A DNA stretch of 64,000 nt from Hymenobacter piscis. GTDB lineage: Bacteria > Bacteroidota > Bacteroidia > Cytophagales > Hymenobacteraceae. Under the pieces are notes generated by a model. The model was not told the DNA's origin, ran no database searches, and worked only from the letters and a program-made list of their open reading frames with translations. Numbering within the stretch: the first letter of the stretch is position 1; each line of letters opens with the position of its first letter. The translations under genes were made by a program, and so were the position numbers. Shown here in pieces: positions 1 through 8,300 of this stretch. The stretch is from NCBI RefSeq assembly GCF_018760735.1, contig NZ_JAHHZN010000004.1:62001-126000 (forward strand). Reading direction: 5' to 3'.

Positions 1-2
1 CC

Positions 3-1202
3 TGGAGCGAATACCTCAACAAGCTCCTAGAGGTCTTTGGCACCGGCGTGCCGTATAGTTTAAGCCACTCTCCCTTCGAAAGCGCCGTGGTCGATGGCGT
101 TATGCAGCATGGCATTCTGAACCTGCCGGCCCTCATCGTCATTGCGGCTCTGTCGCTGCTGCTCATCAAGGGCACGCAGGAGTCGGCCATGTTCAATGCG
201 GTTATCGTGGTGGTGAAAGTAGCCATCGTGCTGATTTTCATAGGTGTAGGCTGGCAGTTTATTGACCCGGCCAACCACACGCCCTACCTGATTCCGGAAA
301 ACGCCGAGCCGGTAAAGAATGCGGCCGGCGTGGTGGTGCGCGAGTACACGGCCTGGAACAAGCACGGCTGGGGTGGTATCCTGGGCGGAGCGGGCATCGT
401 GTTCTTTGCCTTCATCGGCTTCGATGCCGTGAGCACCGCGGCCCAGGAAGCCAAAAATCCCAAGCGCGATATGCCCATCGGGATTCTCGGCTCGCTGGCC
501 GTGTGCACCGTGCTCTACATCCTGTTCGGCCACGTGCTGACGGGCGTGGCCAACTGGCGCGAATTTGCCGACCCAGCCCTGGGCGGCGAGGCTTCCGTGA
601 CCTATGCTATTGCGGCCCACATGCCCGGCTACGGCTGGCTGGCTACGGCCGTGACGGTGGCCATTCTGGCGGGTTTCTCCTCGGTTATCCTGGTGATGCT
701 CATGGGCCAGAGCCGCGTGTTCTTCTCCATGGCCAACGATGGCCTGATGCCGAAAGCGTTTTCCGAGCTGCACCCCAAATACCGTACGCCCTACAAGTCG
801 AACATTGCGCTGCTCGTGTTTGTGGGCGCTTTCGCGGCCTTCGTGCCCGGTTCCCTGGCCGGCGACCTGACCTCGTTCGGGACCCTGCTGGCCTTTGTGC
901 TGGTGTCGGCCGGCGTCTGGATCATGCGCCGCTCCGACCCCGCCCAGCCCCGCCCGTTCCGGGCCCCGCTCTCGTCGCCGGCCTTCCCGCTGGTGCCTGT
1001 TATGGGCGTACTCGTGTGCCTGGCCATGATTGTGGGCCTCGACGTGGACACGCTCAAACTGGCCGTGGGCTGGATGGTGCTGGGATTCGGGGTGTATTTC
1101 CTCTACGGCAAGCGGAATTCCATGCTGCAGAAGGGCGTGGTGGTCAAACCCACCGAAATGGAGGAGCAGGCCTTCATCGAGCCCGATAAGGACAACCGCT
1201 AG
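3..1202 (+). CDS. APC-superfamily amino-acid permease, C-terminal part (5' end outside window)
   Basis: The reading frame is open from base 3 with no stop, so the gene begins before the window; the GTG at 48 is internal. The visible ~400 residues hold about eight hydrophobic helices, the conserved stretch GFDAVSTAAQEAKNP typical of basic/neutral amino-acid permeases of the APC family (YfnA/CAT-like), and a short charged cytoplasmic tail ending in DKDNR. The expected role is proton-coupled amino-acid uptake at the inner membrane; the substrate cannot be read from the sequence. A strong hairpin follows 32 bases after the stop. Confidence 0.88.
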   Translation, partial: WSEYLNKLLEVFGTGVPYSLSHSPFESAVVDGVMQHGILNLPALIVIAALSLLLIKGTQESAMFNAVIVVVKVAIVLIFIGVGWQFIDPANHTPYLIPENAEPVKNAAGVVVREYTAWNKHGWGGILGGAGIVFFAFIGFDAVSTAAQEAKNPKRDMPIGILGSLAVCTVLYILFGHVLTGVANWREFADPALGGEASVTYAIAAHMPGYGWLATAVTVAILAGFSSVILVMLMGQSRVFFSMANDGLMPKAFSELHPKYRTPYKSNIALLVFVGAFAAFVPGSLAGDLTSFGTLLAFVLVSAGVWIMRRSDPAQPRPFRAPLSSPAFPLVPVMGVLVCLAMIVGLDVDTLKLAVGWMVLGFGVYFLYGKRNSMLQKGVVVKPTEMEEQAFIEPDKDNR

Positions 1203-1234
1203 GCGCCGCCTTCTGCCTCGCTAACCAACTCCCC

Positions 1235-1270
1235 GAAAGCCCGTCCGGATGCCAATCCGGACGGGCTTTC
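1235..1270. terminator. Bidirectional intrinsic terminator between permease and DUF2945 gene
   Basis: A 15-bp perfect stem (GAAAGCCCGTCCGGA and its complement) with a 6-base loop. A-rich and T-rich flanks lie on both sides, so it can end the permease transcript and the convergent minus-strand gene. Confidence 0.85.
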
Positions 1271-1286
1271 GTTGTCTGGCCGGCCC

Positions 1287-1499
1287 TTACTTCCGGGCCT
1301 CCTGCACCTCGCTTTTGAGCTTGAGCACTTTGTCGCCGCTTTCCTGCACGATGAGGAAGGCGGGGTTGTCGGGCGTGCCGTGGCGGGTGATGTCCGCGCC
1401 CTTGAGCTTGCGGCTGACGGTTTCCTTATAGGTGGCTTCGATTTTGCCGGTGGCCGTACCGGTGCCGTATTTCCAGGTAACCTGAGTGCCTTTGCGCAT
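1287..1499 (-). CDS. DUF2945 (hypervirulence-associated, TUDOR-like) small protein
   Basis: A 70-aa protein starting MRKGTQVTWKYG. The pattern (basic start, VTWKYG, GxATGKI, a central KGADITRHGTPDNPAF, then a K/E-rich end) matches the DUF2945 family of small SH3/Tudor-like barrels common in Bacteroidota and Proteobacteria. The biochemical role is unknown. A longer frame continues upstream to 1637, but that extension is unlike the family, so the ATG at 1499 is chosen. It stands alone and converges on the permease. Confidence 0.8.
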   Translation of the reverse strand: MRKGTQVTWKYGTGTATGKIEATYKETVSRKLKGADITRHGTPDNPAFLIVQESGDKVLKLKSEVQEARK

Positions 1500-1735
1500 G
1501 GGATAAAATGCAGGGAGCGAAAAAATAACCGGGTTCCGGCCCGGGCCGGACCGAGCGGCTAATAGCCTGTACTGCACAAAACTGCTCTGAGTTGCCACGC
1601 TGGCCGGGTAATCTGCCGGGGCGGTTGGCCGGTTCACCAGTATAGTGTAGCCAAGATAATTGTAGTATCTTCAAGATGCCTACCACCCGTAGTAGGACCG
1701 TTTAGCCCCTCCGATTACTAGTTCTACCTGCTCGC

Positions 1736-2398
1736 ATGTCTGCCCCTGCTCCCGACGTAATTCCGCTCCTGCTGGTTGATGATCATCCCGTGATAGTGGA
1801 AGGCATCAAAAACATGTTGCGGCCGGAAGAAGATCTTCAGGTAATTATTCAGGCGCACTGCGGCACCCAGGCCCTGGAGCTGCTGGCGGCCCACCCCGAG
1901 GTGCGCGTGGCCATCCTCGACCTGAACATGCCCGAAATGAGCGGGGTGGAACTGGCCCAGGCCATCCGCACGCGCTGGCCCCAGGTGCGCGTGCTCATTC
2001 TGAGCATGTTCCACGACCACGCCACGGTGGCCGACGTGCTGGCGGCGGGCGGTTCGGGCTACGTGCTCAAAACGGCCAGCCGGGCCGAGCTCAGCAACGC
2101 CATCCGGCGGGTGGCGGCGGGCCACACCTACTTCAGCCAGGACGTGGCCGATACCCTGCTCCAGAACCTGCAGATTCCCTCGGCCCTGGAAGCGCGCCAG
2201 AAGCCCGCCCTCACCGGCCGCGAGCAGGAAATTCTGGAGCTCATTGCCCGCGAGTATTCCAACCAGGACATTGCCGAGTCCCTGTTCATCAGCGAGCGGA
2301 CGGTGGAAACCCACCGGCGCAATCTGTTTACCAAAACCAAGTCGAAATCGGTAGTGGGCCTGATTCAGTACGCGCTGCGCAACAAGCTGATTTCCTAG
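1736..2398 (+). CDS. NarL/FixJ-type response regulator (REC + LuxR HTH)
   Basis: 220 aa. The N-terminal receiver domain (about 10-130) has the acidic pair DD15-16, the predicted phospho-acceptor D62 in ILDLNMPEMSG, and the conserved K near residue 103. The C-terminal LuxR-type helix-turn-helix (about 155-215) reads LTGREQEILELIAREYSNQDIAESLF. This is a DNA-binding output of a two-component system. No histidine kinase gene is adjacent, so it is an orphan regulator here and its partner is unknown. The start ATG at 1736 gives the usual family length. Confidence 0.93.
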   Translation: MSAPAPDVIPLLLVDDHPVIVEGIKNMLRPEEDLQVIIQAHCGTQALELLAAHPEVRVAILDLNMPEMSGVELAQAIRTRWPQVRVLILSMFHDHATVADVLAAGGSGYVLKTASRAELSNAIRRVAAGHTYFSQDVADTLLQNLQIPSALEARQKPALTGREQEILELIAREYSNQDIAESLFISERTVETHRRNLFTKTKSKSVVGLIQYALRNKLIS

Positions 2399-2911
2399 CG
2401 GCCTCCTGCCTAAGTCCGCTCCCGGCCGTATCGGACGCCAGGCGGCTCCATTTCTGAATTACCCACGGACGCTGAGCCCCCGCGCCGGCCCGACGGCGCC
2501 CGTTGGCCGGCGCGGGGACTCAGCAGAAAAGGGTCCCGGGAATCGGGGCGCTTCGGCCGCTCAGGCAGGTGCTGGCGGCGGACTGCAATCAGGAAGAAAT
2601 AGTGCCAAATCGGCCCCCGAAATCGGTAGCCGGTCCGTTCCGGGGGCGGGGCGGGCCCAGGAAACCACGTGGGCGACTTGCGGGGCACGGGGAAGAAACG
2701 GGCGGTGGTGAACGGGAAAATGTCCGCAGGATAAGGCGGTAATTGGCTGATAATAGGTTGGATATCCATTTCGGGGGCCGATGGGGGTGGAGCCCGGAAC
2801 GGCAACGGTATCCGTACTGGTACGGAGGTGAAAAATAAGGGCTGCTACCTATTTACATTTAACCAATAAAAAATATACCTTAGCATCGTTCAATCAAATA
2901 ATAATATCGTC
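2399..2911. other. Long intergenic region with a large GC-rich hairpin
   Basis: No convincing gene in about 510 bases; open frames here are GC-driven. At 2471-2524 a stem of 6 + 13 bp with one mismatch (GCTGAG / CTCAGC outside, CCCCGCGCCGGCC inside) can form; it lacks a clean T-run but may act as the terminator of the response regulator. The last 80 bases turn AT-rich, with a loose TAnnTTTG-like element near 2875 that may drive the small genes after it. Confidence 0.45.
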
Positions 2912-3010
2912 ATGTTTGACTGGTTGAACCACCCGCTGAAACAGACCTGCAGGAACGTGTTGCACAGCCTCCTGCTTTTTCATCAACCTGCTCATTTTTC
3001 TACTCTCTAA
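2912..3010 (+). CDS. Possible 32-aa small ORF
   Basis: ATG at 2912 opens a 32-codon frame (MFDWLNHPLKQTC... ending HFSTL) lying between an AT-rich promoter-like stretch and the next small gene at 3024. It is Leu/His rich and moderately hydrophobic, and matches nothing I know. It could be a leader peptide for the following gene, but no terminator/antiterminator pair is visible after it, so this is only a candidate. Confidence 0.25.
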   Translation: MFDWLNHPLKQTCRNVLHSLLLFHQPAHFSTL

Positions 3011-3023
3011 CGGAAAACACGCC

Positions 3024-3230
3024 ATGGCTTCGAAAATTCTATCCTTCATTTGCCACGTACCGGGTATGGCCCCGGGCAACTACTCTTCCGCTCCGGCCCC
3101 AAGCGCCACCAAACCCGTGGAGCGCCGGGCCGAAAGCCGCCGGTCAACGCCGCAGCAGGCGGGCGGACATTTCACGGCCATCTACGAAAATGAGCGGTTC
3201 GTGCGCTTCAAGTACATCAACAACAACTAA
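3024..3230 (+). CDS. Small hypothetical protein (68 aa)
   Basis: A 68-aa frame starting MASKILSFICHVPG with a short hydrophobic start, a Pro/Ser/Arg-rich middle and the end FVRFKYINNN. The family is not recognised. Support for a real gene: an AT-rich promoter-like region upstream, an ATG with no overlap with other frames, and a terminator-like hairpin directly downstream. There is no clear signal peptidase site, so the location is uncertain. Confidence 0.5.
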   Translation: MASKILSFICHVPGMAPGNYSSAPAPSATKPVERRAESRRSTPQQAGGHFTAIYENERFVRFKYINNN

Positions 3231-3247
3231 GCGAAGGGCTCCGCGGC

Positions 3248-3286
3248 AGCCGCACCGCCGAAAAACGGTAGGGCGGCTCTTCTTTT
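3248..3286 (+). terminator. Intrinsic terminator after the 68-aa gene
   Basis: AGCCGC (3248-3253) pairs with GCGGCT (3273-3278) around an inner CCG/CGG stem, followed by the T-rich CTTCTTTT. Confidence 0.55.
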
Positions 3287-3409
3287 CAGGTATCTTATAG
3301 GCGAGAGGCGTTGTCTTTCCGGGAGGAGGGGCGACGCCTCTGGTGCGTTGGACGGGAGCGGGCCCGGCAATTGGGCTAACTTGCGCCCCTGTTCATCCGT
3401 TTTGCGTGC

Positions 3410-5455
3410 ATGATTAACTCGATGGTTCGCGTGGTGGCACCCTGGCTGGTGCTGCTTGGTATTTTGGTGGCGGTTCCGGGCTTTGCCCAGGAGCCTTTCA
3501 TCCCCGAAGAAAACACCTGGTACGGGGTGGTGGCCCGCAGCAGCGGCCGCTCCCTCGACATCACCAATGCCTCGGCCGAGGCCGGCGCCCCGGCCATTCA
3601 GTGGGAGTTCACCCACGCCAACAGCCAGCAGTGGCGGTTTGTGCCGGCTGCCAAGGGCAGCAGCTTCTTCCGCATTGAGGCCCGCCACAGCGGCCAGTGC
3701 CTGACGCTGGAAAAACCCGACGAAAACGCCCCCCTGGTGCAGCGCCCCTGGACGGGCAGCTTTTACCAGCAGTGGAAACTGGTTCCTTCCGGCCCGCTGG
3801 GCAGCTTTCTGCTCATCAGCCGGGGCAACGACAAGTGCGCGGCCCTGGCGGCGTCCGATAAGTTCAACGGCACACCCGTGGTGGGCCAGCGCGTGCAGAA
3901 CCGCGCCACCCAGCAGTGGACGCTGTTTAAGCTGCACCTGAACGTGGACCTGAGCCAGCCCGGCTTCGGAGTGCCCGAGCCGCTGCTGAGCCTGAACACG
4001 CCCGGCAACGAGCTGCAACCCGTCGTGTCGCCCGATGGCAATACGCTGTACTTCAGCCGGACCCGCTTTGCCGGCAACCTGGAGGGCGTGACTGAATCGG
4101 GCGACATCTGGGTGAGCACCTCCGCCAACCGCGGCCGCACCTGGGCCCCGGCCACCCGCTTCGATGCGCTCAACACAACCCAGAACAACGGCGTGATGGC
4201 CCTGGTCGACGACGGTAAGACGCTCATTGTGCGCGGCCAGTACCAGCGCGATGGTTCGTTTCAGGACGCGGGCCTGAGCCGGGCGCCCCGCAACGGCGGC
4301 GGCAAGAACAACCGGCCGGTGGCCCTGGAAGTGGCCAATTATTACTCGGCTGGCCCGGCTACTTCCTTCTTCGTGACGCCCGACCAGCAGTTTATGCTGC
4401 TGAGCCTGGAGCGGGGCGACTCCCAGGGCGCCAACGACCTGTACGTGAGCCGGCCTACGCCCGCGGGCCTCTGGACCGAGCCCTTCAACCTGGGCGCGGT
4501 GGTGAATTCGCCCGGCTTCGAGTTTGCGCCCTGGCTGGCAGCCGATGGCAAGACGCTCTACTTCAGCTCCTACGGCCACGCCGGCTACGGCTCGGCCGAC
4601 ATCTTCGTGACCACCCGCCTCGACGACTCCTGGACCCGCTGGACCGAGCCCCGCAACCTGGGGTACCCTATCAACGGTCCCGGGTTCGATGCGTACCTGA
4701 GCCTGACGGCCGATGAAAAGCAGGCCTACTACGCTTCCTCGCGCACGGCCAATGGCCCCGCCGACCTGTTTCGCACCGCTACCGGCGTGGCCCCGGCCGC
4801 CCTTGTAGCGGATACGGTGCCCAAGCCCGCCCTCGATGCTGCCGCCGCCCCGCGCACCCTGCTGGCCGGGCGTACCATCGACGCCAAAACCGGGCTGGCC
4901 CTGGCCACGGAAGTGAAGGCCAACCGCCTCACCGCCGATCTGGTGTTCAACGCCACGGCCCGCACCAGCGAGTCGGCGGGCAGCTTCCAGCTGTCGTTGC
5001 CGCCGGGCCGCTACCGCCTGCAGGCCACCCGCGCGGGCTACCTCACCGCCACCGATACCATCACCATCACGGGCTCGCGCAGTTTGCTGCTCTCGTTGGT
5101 GCCGGCTGCGGTGGGCTCCAGCCTGGAGCTGCCCACGCTGATTTTCGCCCAGGGCAAGTACACGCTACTCCCCGCTTCCTACACCGAGCTCAACCGCCTG
5201 GCCCGCACTCTGGAAGACAACCCCACGGTGAACATCCGCCTGGAGGGCCACACCGACGACCAGGGCCGCCCCGAGCTCAACGTTCAGCTTTCCGAAGAGC
5301 GGGTGGCGGAAGTCAAGCGCTACCTCGTGACCCGGGGCGTGGCGGAGCAGCGCATCAGCACCATCGGCTACGGCGGGGCCCGGCCGCGGGCTTCCAACGC
5401 CCGCGAGGAAACCCGCAAGCTCAACCGGCGGGTAGAATTCACCATTGTCAAATAG
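3410..5455 (+). CDS. Ricin-lectin / PD40 propeller / OmpA-family envelope protein
   Basis: 681 aa with a signal peptide (about 1-26, ending GFAQ). Domains in order: a ricin B-type beta-trefoil (about 35-175) with three QxW motifs (QQWRF, QQWKL, QQWTL); PD40/WD40-like blades (about 190-470) with repeats such as SPDGNTLYFS and AADGKTLYFS; a carboxypeptidase-regulatory-like beta-sandwich (about 485-565); and a C-terminal OmpA peptidoglycan-binding domain (about 575-681) with GHTDDQGRPELNVQLSEERV. PD40-OmpA proteins are common outer-membrane-associated lipoproteins or T9SS-linked proteins of Bacteroidota; the lectin front end suggests surface glycan binding. The ATG at 3410 precedes a second possible start at 3422. 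The next gene begins 40 bases after the stop. Confidence 0.9.
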   Translation: MINSMVRVVAPWLVLLGILVAVPGFAQEPFIPEENTWYGVVARSSGRSLDITNASAEAGAPAIQWEFTHANSQQWRFVPAAKGSSFFRIEARHSGQCLTLEKPDENAPLVQRPWTGSFYQQWKLVPSGPLGSFLLISRGNDKCAALAASDKFNGTPVVGQRVQNRATQQWTLFKLHLNVDLSQPGFGVPEPLLSLNTPGNELQPVVSPDGNTLYFSRTRFAGNLEGVTESGDIWVSTSANRGRTWAPATRFDALNTTQNNGVMALVDDGKTLIVRGQYQRDGSFQDAGLSRAPRNGGGKNNRPVALEVANYYSAGPATSFFVTPDQQFMLLSLERGDSQGANDLYVSRPTPAGLWTEPFNLGAVVNSPGFEFAPWLAADGKTLYFSSYGHAGYGSADIFVTTRLDDSWTRWTEPRNLGYPINGPGFDAYLSLTADEKQAYYASSRTANGPADLFRTATGVAPAALVADTVPKPALDAAAAPRTLLAGRTIDAKTGLALATEVKANRLTADLVFNATARTSESAGSFQLSLPPGRYRLQATRAGYLTATDTITITGSRSLLLSLVPAAVGSSLELPTLIFAQGKYTLLPASYTELNRLARTLEDNPTVNIRLEGHTDDQGRPELNVQLSEERVAEVKRYLVTRGVAEQRISTIGYGGARPRASNAREETRKLNRRVEFTIVK

Positions 5456-5495
5456 GGCCCTCGGCTTTGACGGCCCCCGGCCCGCTGATTTTCGT

Positions 5496-6422
5496 ATGCA
5501 CGCACTGATTCGCCGGGAAGTGGCCCTGCCGGAGTTGCCCTCGGCCTCGGGAGCTGAAATTGTGGGCGACGTAGCCTACCTGATCGGCGACGACTCGCCG
5601 TTTCTCTACCAACTCAACGCGGCCACGCTGGTGGCAGGGCAGCGCACGGCCCTGTTCGAAACCGTGCATTTCAGCAGCGGCCGGCTGCCCAAAGACCTCA
5701 AGCCCGACCTGGAGTGCCTCACGGCCCTGACCACGCCCGCCGGCGAAACCGGCCTGCTGGTGCTGGGCTCGGGCGCCACGGCCGCACGCGAGCAGGGCTT
5801 CTGGGTGCCGCTGACCGCAACGGCCGCCGGGGGTGCGGGCACCACGGTGTATCCGCTGGGCTTGCAGGGCCTCTACGCGGCGCTGCGGCCCCACCTGCCC
5901 GCGGGCGTTACGCTGAACCTGGAGGCCGCCGCCGCCACCGCTACCGAGCTGCTGCTGTTTCAGCGCACGGTGGGCGCCGCCCGCGGGAACCTGCTGCTGC
6001 GCCTGCCCCTGACCGCCACCCTCGATTACCTGCACCGCCGCCGCGCCCAGCCCCCGGCCGTCAGCGCCCAGCTGTTCGAGCTGCCCGCCCTCGATGGTAA
6101 GCCGGCCGGCTTTTCCGGCGCTACCTGGTTTGCGGGCCGACTGCTGGTGACGGCTTCGGTGGAAGATACCCAGGATGCCGTGCTCGATGGGGCGGTGCTG
6201 GGCTCCTTCGTGGGCGTGCTGGCCCTGCCCGGGCCCGGGCGCCACCAGGTGCTGCCCGCCACCTTCGCCCACCTGGCCTGGCCCGACGGCCGGCCCTACC
6301 GCGGCAAGGTGGAAAGCGTGGCCGCCTACCGGGAACGGGCCCCCGGCTGCTTCGAGCTGCTGCTGGTCACCGACGACGATGCCGGTGGTTCCACAGCCCT
6401 GACGGTGGAGCTAACGCTTTGA
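5496..6422 (+). CDS. Conserved hypothetical, possible beta-propeller-like protein
   Basis: 308 aa from the ATG at 5496 (MHALIRREVALPELPSASG). The frame is open back to a TTG that overlaps the OmpA gene, but the ATG is preferred. The repeated pattern of short beta-strand blocks separated by Gly/Asp turns (GAEIVGDVAYLIGDDSPFLY, PGCFELLLVTDDDAGGSTAL) suggests a propeller-like or phytase-like fold. There is no signal peptide, so it is probably cytoplasmic. The family is not recognised with confidence. It lies 40 bases behind the OmpA-family gene on the same strand and may be co-transcribed. Confidence 0.65.
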   Translation: MHALIRREVALPELPSASGAEIVGDVAYLIGDDSPFLYQLNAATLVAGQRTALFETVHFSSGRLPKDLKPDLECLTALTTPAGETGLLVLGSGATAAREQGFWVPLTATAAGGAGTTVYPLGLQGLYAALRPHLPAGVTLNLEAAAATATELLLFQRTVGAARGNLLLRLPLTATLDYLHRRRAQPPAVSAQLFELPALDGKPAGFSGATWFAGRLLVTASVEDTQDAVLDGAVLGSFVGVLALPGPGRHQVLPATFAHLAWPDGRPYRGKVESVAAYRERAPGCFELLLVTDDDAGGSTALTVELTL

Positions 6423-6557
6423 TTCGCGGCGGGTAGGCGGTTGAAAAACGGGGGCGGCGCGGGTCGCAGAACGGAATTAAACCCGGCGGCGCGGGGTTTA
6501 GCAGGCGGTGCCGGGCCCGGCTGGCAGGCGCTATCGAATCTTATCAAACTGCCGCGT

Positions 6558-6836
6558 ATGATTCTGTTCTCCACCCGATTTCTCTACCCCGTCAGTGCCG
6601 TGAAGCTGCAGGAGCAGCAGGGGCTGCTGCCCGCCGAATTTCTGCAAACCCTGCAGCAGTTGCGGCCCTTCCTGGAAAAGGAAAAAGCCTACGGCACCGT
6701 CTGCACCACCGCCGCCACCTCGCCCCGGGGCCAGCAGCTGGTGATTTCCTACCGCAAAAGCTACTCCTCGGACCAGGGTTTCGTGATTGAAATTCTGGAT
6801 GCCGAAGTAGTGCAGCCCCTGGCCCGGGCCGCGTAA
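6558..6836 (+). CDS. Small conserved hypothetical protein (92 aa)
   Basis: Starts MILFSTRFLYPVSAV at 6558, chosen over an earlier in-frame start because the upstream extension is low-complexity Gly/Ala. Soluble, alternating helix and strand, no signal peptide, no recognised domain. A strong terminator follows 18 bases after the stop. Function unknown. Confidence 0.55.
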   Translation: MILFSTRFLYPVSAVKLQEQQGLLPAEFLQTLQQLRPFLEKEKAYGTVCTTAATSPRGQQLVISYRKSYSSDQGFVIEILDAEVVQPLARAA

Positions 6837-6854
6837 ACTGCCGCACTAATTAAA

Positions 6855-6884
6855 AACGCCCGTTTTCTTCGGAAAGCGGGCGTT
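6855..6884. terminator. Intrinsic terminator
   Basis: AACGCCCG / CGGGCGTT outer stem continued by TTTTC / GGAAAG around a TTC loop. An A-run before and T-bases after let it serve both strands. Confidence 0.8.
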
Positions 6885-6907
6885 GCAGTTTGAAAATTGT
6901 CTTCATG

Positions 6908-6949
6908 CGGTGTAGAGACGCATATTTGCGTCTCGTCGTTGAACTGGCC
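6908..6949. repeat. Single arm of the TGTAGAGACGC palindromic repeat family
   Basis: GGTGTAGAGACGC-atattt-GCGTCTCGTCGTTGAA. The same frame of words recurs in the hairpin near 8150 and the two hairpins at 39675-39886; only the centre differs. Confidence 0.6.
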
Positions 6950-6983
6950 TTGAATCATTTGGCCAAATCCGTATGGTAATCCC

Positions 6984-8078
6984 TCAGGCCCCGCGCCGCC
7001 AGATAAAGCCGTCGAGCACGTAGTGGGTGGCCTGGGGCAGGGCCAGCAGGGGCACGAGCAGGGTCAGCAGGGCCGAATCGGATACGGCGGGCAGGTGCTG
7101 GAACCAGCCGAATACGGCCGCATGCTCCCGCCACACCAGCCCGTCCCAGAGGCCTTCTTCCAGCAGGGCCAGCCCCAGCAGCACGCCCACAAACGCCAGC
7201 ACACCGTAGCGCCCCTGCCACCAGGTCCGGGCTGCCGGGCCCGCCGCGGTGGGCGCCGGCTGGCTGGTGGTCCAGATCAGGGCCAGGTAGGGAATGCCGT
7301 GGGCCACCACGTTGAGCAGGGTAAAGGCCAGGTCGCCGTTGAGCAGCACGATGCCCACGTACCAGGAGGCCGCCGTGCCCAGCAGCAGCAGGTTGCGGGG
7401 CCAGTTGAATTGGCCCGTGCGCCGCACCTGTTGCGTTTCCTTCACCAAGTAGCCCAGCAGCAGCGCCGCGTACAGCACCGTGAGCCCCAGGCGGCCCGCC
7501 GGCCAGTCGCGCTGCACAAAATCACCCTCGATAAACCAGTTGAAGTGCCGGGGCGCCGAGAGGTGCCACCAGAGCAGGGGGTAGAGGGTGGCGGCGTAGA
7601 TCAGAACCGTATCGAGGTGGCGGCTGAAGCGGTTAGCCGCTTCCTGGCGGCTGTAGAGACGCAGGAAGCCGTACTGCTGGCGGATGAAGTGGAACACGGC
7701 CGCGTAGGCCAGCACCCGCCAGAACCAGAAGCCGCCGCCCACGGCGTGCAGGGCCACGCCGGCCGCGTAGCAGGCCAGCGGCACGGCCCAGAGCAACGTC
7801 CGGAACCGCCGCCGCCGGGTGCGGTCGAAGTAGGTGCGGAACAGGGTGCTGTAGACGTGGGCTACATCGATGAACACCACCAGGCTCAGCCAGGTCCAGA
7901 GCGGCATCTGGGAACCGGTGCGCAGGGCCGGGGGCAAGGCCGCCACGGCCAGCAGGGCCAGAAATGGCGGGGCCAGAATCCAGAACCCATCGAAGCCGGC
8001 CGAGCGAATCCAGGGCTGGCGGTCCGGAACCCGGCGGGGCGGCGGTGGGGCAGGAGCAGGCAGAATAGCGGGCGGCAT
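6984..8078 (-). CDS. Polytopic membrane protein, unknown function
   Basis: 364 aa from the ATG at 8078 (MPPAILPAPAPPPPRR). The frame runs 56 codons further upstream through a palindromic repeat, which is not credible coding. After a proline-rich cytoplasmic start there are about nine or ten hydrophobic helices, with polar motifs DVAHVYSTLFRTYFD, FHFIRQQYGFLRLYSRQ and a second His-containing stretch NVVAHGIPYLALIW. Histidines placed in helices recall membrane enzymes or quinone/heme proteins, but no family can be named. It follows the carboxypeptidase-regulatory-like gene on the same strand, about 220 bases away. Confidence 0.7.
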   Translation of the reverse strand: MPPAILPAPAPPPPRRVPDRQPWIRSAGFDGFWILAPPFLALLAVAALPPALRTGSQMPLWTWLSLVVFIDVAHVYSTLFRTYFDRTRRRRFRTLLWAVPLACYAAGVALHAVGGGFWFWRVLAYAAVFHFIRQQYGFLRLYSRQEAANRFSRHLDTVLIYAATLYPLLWWHLSAPRHFNWFIEGDFVQRDWPAGRLGLTVLYAALLLGYLVKETQQVRRTGQFNWPRNLLLLGTAASWYVGIVLLNGDLAFTLLNVVAHGIPYLALIWTTSQPAPTAAGPAARTWWQGRYGVLAFVGVLLGLALLEEGLWDGLVWREHAAVFGWFQHLPAVSDSALLTLLVPLLALPQATHYVLDGFIWRRGA

Positions 8079-8149
8079 AGTCCCGAAAGTAGCACTTGCG
8101 CCGGATTTGCGCAGCGCCAGCTTCTTCCAGAAGCCGTCGGAACGGCGGA

Positions 8150-8241
8150 GAGACGCAAGGTTCTGCGGCTCATTGTTGAACAGGCTGAACAGGGCCGGAT
8201 AGATAACAGCCGCAACGACGAGCCGCAAAATCCTGCGTCTC
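8150..8241. repeat. Imperfect hairpin repeat of the GAGACGC family
   Basis: Two arms of about 29 bases, each running GAGACGCA...TGCGGCTC...GTTG, face each other around a short spacer. It fills most of the gap between the two minus-strand genes. Confidence 0.6.
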
Positions 8242-8300
8242 GACACTATTCATTCCGGGTATCACCTAGCAGTAATTCCCCGGCGTAAGGCGCGCTGGTG

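Noticed and set aside
2410..2805. Minus-strand 131-aa frame
   Set aside because: Pro/Arg-rich, overlaps a large hairpin, no domain.
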